A DNA stretch of 64,000 nt, from assembly GCA_013399015.1 (NCBI GenBank), contig VWZX01002915.1, positions 317,363 through 381,362 on the forward strand. Direction: 5' to 3'. This document shows positions 9,501 through 18,689 of this stretch, one piece after another; position 1 is the stretch's first letter; every line of letters starts with the position of its first letter. A program made the position numbers and the translations under genes. The DNA comes from Galbula dea. Lineage: Eukaryota; Chordata; Aves; Piciformes; Galbulidae. The notes under the pieces were generated by a model, which saw only the letters and a list, made by a program, of their open reading frames with translations, was not told the origin of the DNA and searched no databases.

Positions 9501-12008
9501 ACTGGGGGTGGTGCCTCTGCTGGGGAGGGGAGGTCACCCAGCTTCTGAGGGATGCAACCCAGAGTTATCAAGAGCTCAGTTGGACACTGCTGCCTGGCAC
9601 AGGCTGGAAAATAGGAATAAGAATTAGGTACAATTGAATAATGATGGCAACCCAGAACAGGAGTGAGCTTAGCTGGAAGCATTCTTTAATAGCTATCGAC
9701 CTGTGTGAAGCTGTCTGGGTTTCTAATCTTACTGCAGTAAAATTATTCATGAAGGGGCTCCATGAACAACTCAAAGGAACCTAATGGAGACAGTTCTGGC
9801 TACTTCTGAGTCAGCAGTTGTCTTCAAAATAGCATATTAGTTCTATTTTCAGGAGATACTAATGGATCCTTTTGCTTGGGAAACAGTGAAGTGTCAAAGC
9901 ACATCCCCAAGTGTTGGTTTAAATTTAGTCTGCTCAATATATTTCAGCAGATGGCAAGCAGCAGTGCAGTCTGATCCCTCCAGTTGTGTCCCTTATCTCC
10001 TCAGGGTGTAGGTATCAGCCTAGCTCCCTCAGTCTCTGAGTGGCCTGATGGTGTAGGGTGACTGTTCTCAGCCTGATCCATCAGGCTCAGCCAGGATATA
10101 TCAAAGGGGACTGTTTGGTGGCTGGGGGTGGTGCCTCCTCTTGCTGCCTCAGGGCTGCCATTCATCTCCTTTCCTTTCACCTGTTGCAGAATGATGAAGG
10201 TTCAACCCATGAAAAACTAGATTTCAAATTGCACTTCAGTTGTGCTTCATACTTGATCACCACACCTTGCTACAGGTAAGTGCCCCAGGCTGGTGCCTCT
10301 GCTGCCCCTGTGAGGCTGAGCTTTGGCTGCTGGCCATCCCTGGGAGAAACACAGCATGCTTCTGACTGGGGCTACTTTGCTGACACTCCAGTGATCCTGT
10401 GTAATGTTTGACAGCTAGAATATGTCCAGAAACTTCCAGTGAGTCTGAAGAAGGAGCTACATGCCCTCTAGGCTGGCAGAGGTGGTGTGGAAGTAGCTCT
10501 GGTAGAGGTCATTGGGTTCTCCAGTGGAGTCTGGAGTGTGGGTCCCATAATAAACCCATTTTCCTAGAGCTTGGTCATGCTTAGACTTGTGCATCCTGAG
10601 CTGTCTCAAGATCTGCCTGAGGCTCATGTGGCAGCTTTCACTTGACCCAGTACAAATGTTTCCTTTCCTTCCTGTTTGACAGTGATGCTTTTGCCAAGCT
10701 CCTAGAGTCTGGAGATCTGCACATGAGTTCTATTAAAGTAGATGGAATTAGCATTTCCTTCCAACACCTACTGGCAAAGATCTGTTTTCATCATCATTTT
10801 TCAGGTGAGTTCCCCTAGCCTCCCATTCCTGCTGTGCTTGGTGAGGGCAGAGCCCTGTGGCCTCAGCAGTGGCAGGAGCTGCTGATGACCAGATGACAGC
10901 AACTTGAGAGAGGAGAGGAAGGGTTTTTCCCACCTTAGTGTCCTCAAAGCATGCAGCACTTCAGAATGAGCTCTCCTCCTGTCCCTGTGGCTTTCCTCCA
11001 GCCCAGCAAGACACGTGGCAGGTATCACAGGAGCAGCTTGAGGCTGGAACTGCTCTCTGGATGTGTTTGATCCTCAGGGCCCCAGCCTAGCTTTGCCCCA
11101 GTGAGGGGAGAGCCTGAGCTGGGGAAGTTTGGACTTAAATAAAACACAGGCCCTGGGTGAAGCAAACCAAATGGCTCTTTCATCATGCCCTGGTGTGTGC
11201 ATGAGACATTGCCTCACTGGCAGCATTTCTGGGGAAGAGATCTCTTTTCTGGCCAGTTTTCCTGCCACAGAACGTTTGCAGCTTGCTCGGAAGACAAATG
11301 ACTCACCTCGTGCTTGTGAAATACCCCCGAGAGCAGCCAGGAGGAGCAAGGCACATAGATCATCTTAACCCTGACTTCCTGCTGCCCTGGCTCAGTGGAA
11401 GCCTCTGTTCTTGAGGCCAGATGAAGCAGTTGTTCCTCTCCAGAGGAAGCAAAGCTCCTGTTGAGGTGTTGCCCCTGACCAAAGCCCCTGTGTCTCTGCA
11501 GTTGTGGAACGCGTCGACTCCTGCGCCTCCATGTACAGTCGCTCTATCCAGGGCCACCACGTCTGCCTGCTGGTGAAAAAGGTGAGAGCCCTGGGAGAAG
11601 CTAATCTGCAGCCTCTCCCATCTTCACAGAAAGGGAAACCCTCGTGTCCCTGCCACCCAGGTCCACCAGGGGTGCTTCAAACCCATCTGGCCCCTGCGGC
11701 AGTTGTTGCTCTGCTGCCCCTGAGCACGTCTCTCCCCGTGGCCTTTCTGCTGCCCAGCATGTCCCTGCTGGGGGGAGGGGGGCACAGCACCAGTGGCTTC
11801 CCCAAGCTGACCTCTTGGTCCTGTGCAGGCCCCAGCAGCTGTTCCCAGTCCCTGAGCTTTTCCCTGCTTAGGAAAGGAGCTAACAGATTGATGTTTCCTC
11901 TTTCTTTCCAAGGGAGAGAACTCTGTATCCATAGATGGGAAATGTAATGACTCCACCTTGCTTAGCAACTTGTTGGATGAGATGAAAGAGACATTGGCCA
12001 AGTGCTGA
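374..12008 (+). CDS. AP3D1: AP-3 complex subunit delta-1, C-terminal part (13 exons)
   Basis: This is the 3' part of the gene for the large delta subunit of the AP-3 adaptor complex, which sorts membrane cargo from endosomes to lysosomes and lysosome-related organelles. The 13 exons (374-573, 1219-1292, 4387-4594, 5845-5907, 6505-6603, 7089-7238, 7354-7401, 7771-7960, 9133-9221, 10190-10275, 10683-10804, 11502-11581, 11913-12008) all have AG/GT borders. They join in one open frame of 1,505 nt, about 501 residues, ending in TGA. The order is: a Lys/Glu-rich hinge with DPNDPYKALDIDLDK, basic KKSKKPKKKEKKHKEK runs and acidic runs, then the folded ear with NSASYSLL-type residues replaced here by SSYCLLAENPYLKM, DSLNTKMLRPEGSSVHDG, SIVMAQKLKGTLSFIVK, SSIKVDGISFQHLLAKICF and an ending in LAKC. 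The N-terminal trunk lies before the window. The match to the vertebrate AP3D1 C-terminus is recalled from memory but is close along the whole length. Confidence 0.95.
1219..1292 (+). CDS. AP3D1: AP3D1 exon (DPNDPYKALDIDLDK)
   Basis: A 74-nt exon with acceptor tcctgcag|aacgct and donor aa|gtaagt. It encodes NALPSDEDDKDPNDPYKAL followed by DIDLDK; the last lysine codon is completed by the next exon. This motif is a hallmark of the vertebrate AP3D1 hinge. Confidence 0.95.
2168..2432 (-). mobile_element. CR1 LINE 3' fragment
   Basis: Antisense CR1 3' end in an AP3D1 intron. It opens with aatcatagaatca and reads on as ggtcttgatgatcttaaagt, ccatggccctcacctccaca and cctgggcagcctgggccagg, all standard reverse-complement CR1 tail blocks. 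Confidence 0.9.
3082..3625 (+). mobile_element. CR1 LINE 3' fragment
   Basis: Sense CR1 piece of about 540 bp in the same AP3D1 intron. It includes the aligned blocks gagtgctgggtgcaggtttg, ggaggaggctgaggggagac and gacagagttcaagaggcact. It lacks the final ATTCTATGA-type tail and is well diverged, so it is an old copy. Confidence 0.85.
4387..4594 (+). CDS. AP3D1: AP3D1 exon (basic KKSKKPKKKEKKHKEK hinge)
   Basis: A 208-nt exon with acceptor tcttttaag|gccc and donor aaag|gtaatt. It encodes PLADSEKLPVQRHRNVETL, then a Lys-rich run and EEEEEDKK. It ends on a codon boundary, so the next two exons can be included or skipped without a frameshift. Confidence 0.93.
5085..5826 (+). mobile_element. CR1 LINE with reverse-transcriptase tail, broken by gap
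   Basis: Sense CR1 of about 740 bp with 107 unknown bases inside. The left part reads SWAERNLMSFSKGKCRVLHL, NLMEQGRLGVELLE and DLGVLGDNKVTRRQQCHLRA, which is the C-terminal end of the CR1 ORF2 reverse transcriptase. The right part is the usual 3'UTR (ggagattgccaaggcagctg, ggactgggtgatccccagag). The frame is open but only a remnant. It ends about 20 nt before an AP3D1 acceptor. Confidence 0.92.
5533..5639. other. Assembly gap (107 N)
   Basis: A run of N inside the CR1 copy in the AP3D1 intron. The flanks are both CR1, so the missing bases are probably CR1 and not exon. Confidence 0.99.
5845..5907 (+). CDS. AP3D1: AP3D1 optional hinge exon (GEDLDFWLS)
   Basis: A 63-nt exon of exactly 21 codons, with acceptor gaaactcag|gga and donor cccag|gtagcc. 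It encodes GEDLDFWLSTAPPSAATGQ plus PQ. From memory, long vertebrate AP3D1 isoforms carry an EDLDFWLS insert that the common isoform lacks, so this is probably a cassette exon. The pyrimidine tract is weak, and a CR1 element ends only about 20 nt upstream of the acceptor. Confidence 0.8.
6505..6603 (+). CDS. AP3D1: AP3D1 probable cassette exon (acidic hinge)
   Basis: A 99-nt exon of 33 codons, with acceptor cactcag|ggtgag and donor aaag|gtaagt. It encodes GEPEAGAAVVAEPQEVKKEE followed by an acidic DEEEEDEGK end. It starts and ends on codon boundaries, like the 63-nt exon before it. Both could therefore be spliced as an optional 54-residue insert, close to the roughly 60-residue isoform difference I recall for human AP3D1. 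Confidence 0.8.
7089..7238 (+). CDS. AP3D1: AP3D1 exon (KKKHKKEKEEKSKDKKKS)
   Basis: A 150-nt exon with acceptor ttggtag|aaatcc and donor cca|gtgagt. It encodes a second basic hinge run (SSKHKKKKHKKEKEEKSKDK), then HHSEEETAESVQNGTLDDEP. The codon phase is 0 at both ends. Confidence 0.93.
7354..7401 (+). CDS. AP3D1: AP3D1 exon (SSYCLLAENPYLKM)
   Basis: A 48-nt micro-exon with acceptor ttttcag|ccc and donor atg|gtgagt, encoding PMSSYCLLAENPYLKM. It corresponds to SYSLLAENSYVKM in mammals and marks the step from hinge to ear domain. Confidence 0.92.
7771..7960 (+). CDS. AP3D1: AP3D1 exon (ear domain start)
   Basis: A 190-nt exon with acceptor tttacag|acctat and donor ccctg|gtatgc. It encodes TYDIQGNLQNDSQVTVSVIF, NKSTSFLKSMELNVLDSLN and RPEGSSVHDGIPVPFQLPP. 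This is the beta-sandwich part of the delta ear. It ends one base into a glycine codon. Confidence 0.95.
8747..8811 (+). mobile_element. Short CR1 3' tail
   Basis: About 65 bp with the CR1 end blocks gggctagatcacaggtccct and tccaactctaaccattccat, followed by gattg. This is a strongly 5'-truncated copy in an AP3D1 intron. Confidence 0.75.
9133..9221 (+). CDS. AP3D1: AP3D1 exon (NEAQFVFTLQSIVMAQKLKG)
   Basis: An 89-nt exon with acceptor catgctag|gaatct and donor caaa|gtaagt. It encodes ISNEAQFVFTLQSIVMAQKL then KGTLSFIVK, part of the conserved ear fold. Confidence 0.95.
10190..10275 (+). CDS. AP3D1: AP3D1 exon (NDEGSTHEKLDFKLHFSC)
   Basis: An 86-nt exon with acceptor ctgttgcag|aatgat and donor tacag|gtaagt. 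It encodes NDEGSTHEKLDFKLHFSCAS and YLITTPCY, with the serine codon completed in the next exon. Confidence 0.95.
10683..10804 (+). CDS. AP3D1: AP3D1 exon (DAFAKLLESGDLHMSSIKVD)
   Basis: A 122-nt exon with acceptor tttgacag|tgatgc and donor ttcag|gtgagt. It encodes DAFAKLLESGDLHMSSIKVD and ISFQHLLAKICFHHHFS. Confidence 0.95.
11502..11581 (+). CDS. AP3D1: AP3D1 exon (VERVDSCASMYSRSIQGHH)
   Basis: An 80-nt exon with acceptor tctctgcag|ttgtgg and donor aaaag|gtgaga. It encodes VVERVDSCASMYSRSIQGHH then VCLLVKK. Residues are nearly identical to the mammalian protein. Confidence 0.95.
11913..12008 (+). CDS. AP3D1: AP3D1 last coding exon and stop
   Basis: A 96-nt terminal coding segment with acceptor tttccaag|ggagag. 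It encodes GENSVSIDGKCNDSTLLSNL then LDEMKETLAKC and TGA at 12006-12008. The LAKC ending is the expected delta C-terminus. Confidence 0.95.
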   Translation, partial: GENSVSIDGKCNDSTLLSNLLDEMKETLAKC

Positions 12009-12250
12009 ATATTCCTTATCAAATATTCCAGCTCCAAGAAACACACCCAAGGTGGAAGGAGGAGCAGACCCAAGTGTTAAGTTTCTCCCTCGTTCGCATG
12101 TTCTATCCTGGGGCACGTGCTTTTCAGTTCACTCCACCCTGGTTTGCAGTTTAGGCAGTTTGAGCTCTATGTGACCTTGTCGATTTCCAAACTTTTTACA
12201 AAACCGTGGTGTTAACCCTTTCTAGCCCAAAGAGATCCTGGTGACATGAC

Positions 12251-12282
12251 TGGAGGAGGGAGGGAGGGAGGGAGGAAGGGGT
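12251..12282 (+). other. G-quadruplex-like run in AP3D1 3'UTR
   Basis: Five G runs separated by single A bases (gggagggagggagggaggaa), then ggggtggg. In the RNA this fits the G3N1 pattern of a stable quadruplex. Formation is inferred from pattern only. Confidence 0.6.
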
Positions 12283-13438
12283 GGGCTCTATTTATTCAGC
12301 AGCTATATATGGTCCCATAACCTCCCCATCTGTGTGGGACAGTGATCAACAGCAGCACACAGCCTGTTGCTTGTGCTTGTGTGGCCAGGGAAGGTTGATG
12401 TGATCCTTAGCTGTGGAATATGTCTTCAGGGCTGCTGCAGGTGATGTATATTTCTAGCAGAGGCTGGTGCTGGACCTGAAGGCCTCTTTGTTGTTGGTTT
12501 GTTTTGTTTGGGGTTGTTTTTTTATATATATATGATTTATTATTGTTATTATCTCAAGATCTCTTGTGATCAGCATCTAAACATCCTCCCTCTCCTTGAG
12601 CTAATCCCAGTGAGCCCTGTGAGAACTGGGATCTTTTGAGTTTCTGTTTATAGTAGCTGCCTTGAGCCTTAACCTCCTTGTAGTGACAGCTGAAGAGTAG
12701 AGAGTGGCTGCGTGGAACAGGCTGGAAGTGTTGCTGGTTGGTTCTCTGCTGTTGCCCCACCCCTGCCGATGGAGTCTGTCCTGCCCCTCCCCTCTGAGCA
12801 GTCTCTGCTGCTGTGTTTCATGAGTCCACTTCAATTTCACATTCCTGAAGAGTCAGAAACTGGAAATCCAAAGGGGTCTGGTCCTGCTTCTTTTTTGTTA
12901 CCATTTTGCTGACCAGCTGAGGTTGACCTTGACCATGACCAGGTTAGCAAAGCACCTGCACCTGTCCTCCCTGGCCTGTGCTCCAACCAGGCTGCAGGCC
13001 CCACCCTCACCCCTCCTCCTGGCCTGTGAGGTTGGGTGTCCTGCTGTCTCCTGTGGCCCTGTAGTGTCCCCTGGCCCTGCCTCCCAGCAGTGGGTGCAGA
13101 GTCAGCAGCACCAGCACAGCTGAGTCCCTGTGGCAGAGCTCTCCCCAGCAGGGTGACAAGGAGGACCCAGGATGGGACATGCAGGAGAGGTGCTGGGTGA
13201 GGAGCTACTGTCTGTGGCAGGTTACTTCAGAGGAAGAAAGGGGGAGTCCATCCTGCACTGCTGAAATCTTGTGGAGTCCCTGAGTGGAGAGGGATGTCTC
13301 TTGTGTCCTTGGCAGAGATGTTTCACTGCTCTTCTGCTCCAAAACCTCTTGGGTTTGGTATTTTCTTCTATTGATTTGTTTTTCCCCTCACTTCTTTCTC
13401 TTGCTGTTCCACACTGCTGGAACAGTTTTGCTTTCAGG

Positions 13439-13577
13439 TCAGGAGCTGTTGGTTCCTGGTCCAAAAAAGGTCCCCAGGGAGGGCTTGGGTTGATCTGCAC
13501 TTTGAGTTCAGGAGCTGTTATTGACTGCTGGTACCAAAAGGGTCCCCAGGGAGGGCTTGGGTTGATCTCCACTTCTC
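13439..13577. repeat. 70-bp tandem duplication in AP3D1 3'UTR
   Basis: Two adjacent copies, each opening with tcaggagctgtt (13439 and 13508) and sharing ggtccccagggagggcttgg (13469 and 13541). The copies differ in the middle (cctggtcc versus gactgctggtacc). Confidence 0.85.
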
Positions 13578-14140
13578 CAACACCACCACTCCAAGGGGTG
13601 GCAGTACCTGCCCTAGCACCCTGCCCAGGGAACAAGGTGCAGTCTTGATCTTACCCTCTGGGTGTGTGTCCTCTACTTTAAGCTCTTCCAACTCTTCCCA
13701 GATCAGGGTCTTTCTGTGAAGGCTTTGCTCTGGTTTTATGGCTTGGAACAGCTTCCTGTTCTGACAGCACTTGTGCACTGCAGGAGTTGCTTTGCAGAGG
13801 TTCACTGCTGGTGGTGGGGTAGCTTCTGGTCTTGGTCAACCTCCCCTGGTTAGCTGGTTTGTGTATTAGAAACTGAACCTATGAAAAGTTGTCTTAAAGG
13901 ATTAATGTTCCTCAGTTAGTGGGGGTTTTTAATTCATGGATGAAAACTGTCACCTTAGCATGTAGAGTCTTCTCTTACAGAATCCTGTGCAGTGATTCTA
14001 GACTTTTGAAGCTGTATGATGTGTTCCAGTCACCAATTTATTTGCTCTCAACATTCCCTTCAAAACCAAACCAAACAAAAAAGGTAAAAAGAAAACAACA
14101 TCCCACAAGCTGCTGTAATGATTTTGTGTCAAGATGATCC

Positions 14141-14146
14141 AATAAA
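14141..14146 (+). terminator. AP3D1: AP3D1 polyadenylation signal AATAAA
   Basis: Canonical AATAAA in the context gatccaataaactttc, in A/T-rich sequence and before the first intergenic CR1. Cleavage would fall about 15-25 nt downstream. Confidence 0.65.
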
Positions 14147-14288
14147 CTTTCAAAACAAAGTTAACATTCTTGCCTTTGGAAATAGTCCTTTGATAAGCCA
14201 CTTCCAGTTTGTGGGGCCTCAAACCCAGGACCAGGATGTGTCCCAGCTCTGAACCCTTCTGTCTCTTGGGGGAGGTAGGAGGAACCTC

Positions 14289-15060
14289 ACAGAATGTCCT
14301 GAGCTGGAAGGGACTCACAAGGGGCATGGAGTCCAACTCCTGTCTATGCTCAGGACAACCCCAAAGTCACCCCATGGGGCTAAGAGCATTGGCCAGATGC
14401 TGCTGGAACTCCAGGAGAGTTGGTGCCATGAGTGCACCCCTGGGGAGCCTGTTCCAATGCTCCACCACTCTCTGGGGGAAGAACCTTTGCCTAAGATCTA
14501 CCCTGCCCCTCTCCTGGCACAGCTTCATGCCATTACCCTGGGTCCTGTCACTGCTTACCAGAGAGAAGAGATCAGCTCCTGCCCCTCCTTCATTTCTGGG
14601 GAGGAAGTTCTAAACTGCAGTGAGATCTCCTCTCAGCCTCCTCTTCTCCAGGCTGAACAGACCAAGTGACTTCAGCCATTCCTCACATGGCTTCTCCTCC
14701 AGACCCTTCTCCATCTCTGTGGCCTCCTCTGGATGCTCTCTAACAACTTGAGCTCCTTCTTGTCTTGTGGTGCCCAAAGTGCACCCAATAGTGCAGGAGA
14801 GGCCCCAGCAGCCCAGAGCAGAGTGGGACTAGCACCTCTCTCCATTGCTATCAGTGCAGTGCTGGATGCACCCCAGGCCCCTGGGGACCCTTTTGGCTGC
14901 CAGGGCTCACTGCTGACTCAGAGCCAACTTGGCATCAGCCAAACCTCCTAGCCCCCTTTCTGCTGCCTGCTCTCCAGCCTCTCCTTCCCCACTCTCTAGG
15001 TACCTCCAGGTTGCCCCTTCCCAGGTGCAGAGCCCAGCACTCCAAACACCTCAGTGCAAG
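14289..15060 (-). mobile_element. CR1 LINE fragment
   Basis: Antisense CR1 of about 770 bp. It begins cacagaatgtcctgagctgg and continues with ggagtccaactcctgtctat, the reverse-transcriptase end, and the block gctgactcagagccaacttg near 14915. It is one of the longer copies here. Confidence 0.85.
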
Positions 15061-15775
15061 AGCTCTGGAGGAGGTAAGAAATCATTTCTAACAGCCTTGT
15101 GTGGTAGGTTTATGGGCTGGGCACTGGTGTGTGTCAGCTAGGGGAGCTCTGCCTGTCCTGTGCCCCTAATGTACGTGTCAGGGACCTGCTTGGAGCCACC
15201 TCCAACAGCTCCAAGGCTTGAAGTACCCAAAGAGAGGAGGAGTCTGCAGTGAGGGACACTGGAATGATCCTGCTCTTCATCTCTTGGATTTTAAATTGAC
15301 CTGATTTTTCCAGGCACCATAGCTTTGGCTGCTCCACAGGTGGTCAGCAGTCAAGCTTGGCACTTCTGGGAGGCAGGGCTGCAAGCAGCAGTTGTCACAG
15401 GAAAAAGTGCAAGTGAAGGCTCCATGGATTTCTTTGGATCACAACTGCAGCTAAAATCTAAGCCCTTGTGAAAATCAGAGCTCTGATCTTCATGAGATGT
15501 GAAGGAAACTGAAGGACAGAAATCAGCTCCTTCTGCCTCTTCCTCTCAGCCTGGCATCCAGTAACATCCAGCTTCTGCTGACAAGAAACAGGGTAGCATT
15601 GGCCCAGCCCCAGCATGAGCTGAGGCACTTGGTTTGCTGATGCTCCCAGTGCTTGCCAGGCAGAGCAGAACCTGTGACAATCATCTGTGGGGGCAGAAGA
15701 TACTTGGGCTGCACCATCAGGAGCTCCCAGCTCTGCACAGAGAGCAGCCCATGGCTTGCACTGACTTGTTGGCCT

Positions 15776-16025
15776 CATAGAATCAGGGAAAAGCCCTCTG
15801 AGATCATGAGTCCAACCATCCAGCCAACACTACCATGCTCACCTCCAAGCACCACATCTACAGGTGACTCCTCCTCCTCCTCCTCCCTGGGCAGCCTGGG
15901 CCAGTGCCTCACCACCTCTGGATGAAGAGGACCTTCCCAATATCCAATCTGAACATCCCTTGGCATAACTTGGAGCCATTCCCTCTGCTTCTGTCACTCA
16001 TTACCTGGGAGAAGAGACATGATGA
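15776..16025 (-). mobile_element. CR1 LINE 3' fragment
   Basis: Antisense CR1 end starting tcatagaatcagggaaaagc, then gagatcatgagtccaaccat and cctgggcagcctgggccagt. It contains a small CTC triplet expansion (about 15868-15885). Confidence 0.85.
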
Positions 16026-17080
16026 GGTCCTGCTGTGGAAGGAGGCACCAGGTCATGGTTTGTGCCTGTGGGGCCAGTCCAACCTTGCAGTCTCTGACTG
16101 CCCCCAAGGAGGAGCTGCCCGTGGGGGCTGCAGGAGCCTGGTGGAACGGGAGGGAAGCAACAGCCACCACCTAGCTCTTCAAACATGCATGAAAAAACCC
16201 TCCAAATTTAGGATGAACTTGGAGTGAAGATGGAGTATTTATGAGCTGCAGGACCTCAGCTGTGCAGGGTTCACAGTGAGCTTGGCACCATGCACTTCTG
16301 GCAGCAGCAGCAGGACAGGTCCTTGCCCTGCTCCCTGTGGCTGTGTCATGTCACAACTCACAGAGAACTGGGCAAAGATCAGAGCTTGTCTGAGGGCATC
16401 TGCACCCAGCATGCTATGAAACAGTGCTCAGCCTCACCCCTGCAGGGAGAGGAGAGGAGATGCCACCCCAGGGGCTTGTGGTTCCAGCTGTCTCATGCCA
16501 AGTTTGGGCAGAGCAGCATCTGTTCCCCAGAGGTACCCAACCGTTGGCAACCTGCTCTCCACGGAGAGGCACCAACACTGCTGGTGCAGCTTCCCAGCTC
16601 CTCCCTGGGGCAGCAGCTCTGCTCTGGATCAGGGCTGTGCCCACCAGGTGTCCTTGGGAGCAGAGAGCAGGATCAGGAACATCTGAGATGCCCTGGAGCA
16701 GCAGGAGGTCTGGATCCGGGAGCCAAAGCCTTCGCTGCTGGGTGCTGCCACAAGGGCTGGGATCAGAGCACCGGGGGGGGGAGGAGCTTGGAGTTGAGTT
16801 GCCAGTTTGGGGTGGCTGGGGAGGGCATCTGGACTCAGGGCACCAAGATCTCTTCAGTGGTGCTGCTGAAGGGACAGGGGGAGGAGCAGCACTGAGTGAA
16901 GGACTCAAGGGACCTCTGTGGGGGGGGGGGAGCCACTGTGCTTTGAGCAGAGGTTGGGCTTCCCGGGGACTTGCCACCTCTGTCTGCCTTCCCTTCTGGT
17001 GGTTGGGAAAATTCCCCCTTTAACCAGCAGCTGTGTCCTGCTGCTTCTCCTTATGCTGCCTTTGAACTTCCAAGTTCAAT

Positions 17081-17790
17081 CATAGAATCATGACCTTTCA
17101 GATCATCAACTCCAACCCTTAACCAGCACTGCCAGATCACCAGTAAACCATGGCCCTCAGCTCCACATCTACAGCTGCTTTCAGTCCCTCCAGGGTTGGT
17201 GACTCCACCACTGCCCTGGGCAGCCTGGGCCAGGCCTTGACAGCCATTTTAGGGAAGAAATTGTTCAAATGCCCAACCTAAACCTTCCCTTGGCACAACT
17301 TCTGGCTGTTTCCTCTTGTCCTAGTGCTTGTTCCTTGGCAGAAGAGCCCAACCCCCACCTGGCTCCAGCCTCCTCTCAGGGAGTTGCAGAGAGCCAGAAG
17401 GTCTCCCCTGAGCCTCCTCTTCTCCAGGCTAACCAAGCCCAGTTCCCTCAGCTGCTCCTCACAACACTTGTGCTCCAGACCCTTCCCCACCTTCCTTGCC
17501 CTTCTCTGGCCACACTCCAGCACCTCAGTGTCCTTCTGGCAGTAAGGAGCCCACAGGGGAGCCCAGACTTGGAGCTGTGGCCTCCCCAAGTGCAGGAGGA
17601 CAATCCCTGCCCTAGTCCTGCTGCCACCCTAGTGCTCCTCCAAGACAGGATGCTCCTGGCCTTCTTGGCCACTGGGCAGTCTGCTGGCTCCACCCATGTG
17701 CAACCACTGCAGTCCCTGCAGGTGCCTTCAGCCACTCCTGTTCCCCCACCCGCCCCTGAGTCACCCGCAGCCAGCTCAGCCAACCCTGAA
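17081..17790 (-). mobile_element. CR1 LINE fragment
   Basis: Antisense CR1 of about 700 bp, opening with atcatagaatcatgaccttt and running through cctgggcagcctgggccagg, ctgagcctcctcttctccag and ggccttcttggccactgggc. It closely resembles the copies at 22490 and 38868, so these belong to one subfamily. Confidence 0.88.
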
Positions 17791-17879
17791 CCCCCAGCCA
17801 GGCTCCACGCTGCATCTGCCCAGGAGCCCAGTCTGGCTCTGCCCAGCTCCACCCTCCCCTGGGGCAGGGCCGTGGTGTG

Positions 17880-18424
17880 CAGAAGAAAGGAAATCAAATA
17901 CAAAATGAAGTAGAACGAGAAAATAAAGTGGAACAAAAGAAAATGAATAAAGTAGTAGAAAAGAAACTAAAGTAGAGAATAAAGTCAAAAAAGAAATGTC
18001 AATAAAGGAGAACAAAGGAAGTTTAGAAATCATAGAAGAAAATTAATAGCAGAGTAAGAGAAAAAATATCTGAAGTGGAATAAAAGGAAATAAATAAAAC
18101 AGCATAAAAGAAAATAAGTAAATGAAACTAATTTTAATAGAGAATAAAATTAAAAAGTAGAATAAAAAATGAGCGAAGTAGAATAAAAGAAAATAAATTA
18201 GAGTAAATAAAATAAAGGGAATATAAGAAAATAAACCGTGTAAAAGAAAATAAATAGAGTAGAAGAAAGTAAATAGAGAATTAAATAAAGTATAAAAAAA
18301 GAAAAAGTTGAAAGAATAAATAAAAGTAAAATAGGCTGGAATGGAATAAAATAAAGCAAAGTAAAATAAATAGAAGAGTAAAATGATAAAGTTGAAGTTA
18401 AAAAAAAAAGAGTAAAATAAAGGA
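17880..18424 (+). repeat. A-rich AATAAA-type low-complexity block
   Basis: About 545 bp on the + strand made almost only of A, G and T, with many copies of aataaa, gtagaataaa and gaaaataaat. C is nearly absent. It looks like a degenerate expansion of an AATAAA/AAGTAGAATAA unit. It ends abruptly at the MOB3A CpG island. Confidence 0.9.
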
Positions 18425-18509
18425 ACACAGCCTCGCTCCCGGACCTTGTCCCTGCCCTTTGCCCCCTTGCCGCGGGCGCAGCTTCCTGCTAGGGCGCGGC
18501 CCCTTTAAG

Positions 18510-18661
18510 AGGAAGTAGAGCCGGCTGCCGGCCGTCGCGCGCGGAGAGAGGCCGCGCGGGAGAGCGCCGAGAGCCGCGGGGCCGGGGGCGGAGTGCTGCG
18601 GCCACGAGGGGCGAGGACAGCGAGCTGCTTCCGCGTAGGCGGATTGACTGCCGGCAGCCAG
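18510..18661 (+). other. MOB3A: MOB3A noncoding exon 1 (inferred)
   Basis: GC-rich segment ending in a good donor, cagccag|gtgcgg. It is the only plausible first exon upstream of the MOB3A acceptor at 30010. The start is a guess from the CpG island; transcript data would be needed to fix it. Confidence 0.5.
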
Positions 18662-18689
18662 GTGCGGGGGGGAGCGCGGGGTCTGGGGG

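Larger units (their letters stand above)
12009..14165 (+). other. AP3D1: AP3D1 3'UTR
   Basis: About 2.1 kb from the stop codon to shortly after the AATAAA at 14141-14146, the first strong polyadenylation signal downstream. It holds a G-rich run (12251-12282), a U-rich stretch with TATATATATATGATTTATTA (about 12515-12545) and a tandem duplication (13439-13577). The extent is inferred; a shorter 3'UTR is possible. Confidence 0.65.
14166..18440. other. AP3D1-MOB3A intergenic region
   Basis: About 4.3 kb with no gene I can support. It holds three antisense CR1 copies and an A-rich block next to the MOB3A promoter. The stretch 16030-17080 has G runs and long open frames on both strands, but no recognisable protein. 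No IZUMO4-like exon was seen. Confidence 0.7.

Noticed and set aside
16290..17023. Overlapping frames of about 200 codons between AP3D1 and MOB3A
   Set aside because: Both strands and two + frames are open at once, the mark of GC-rich noncoding DNA. No family features.
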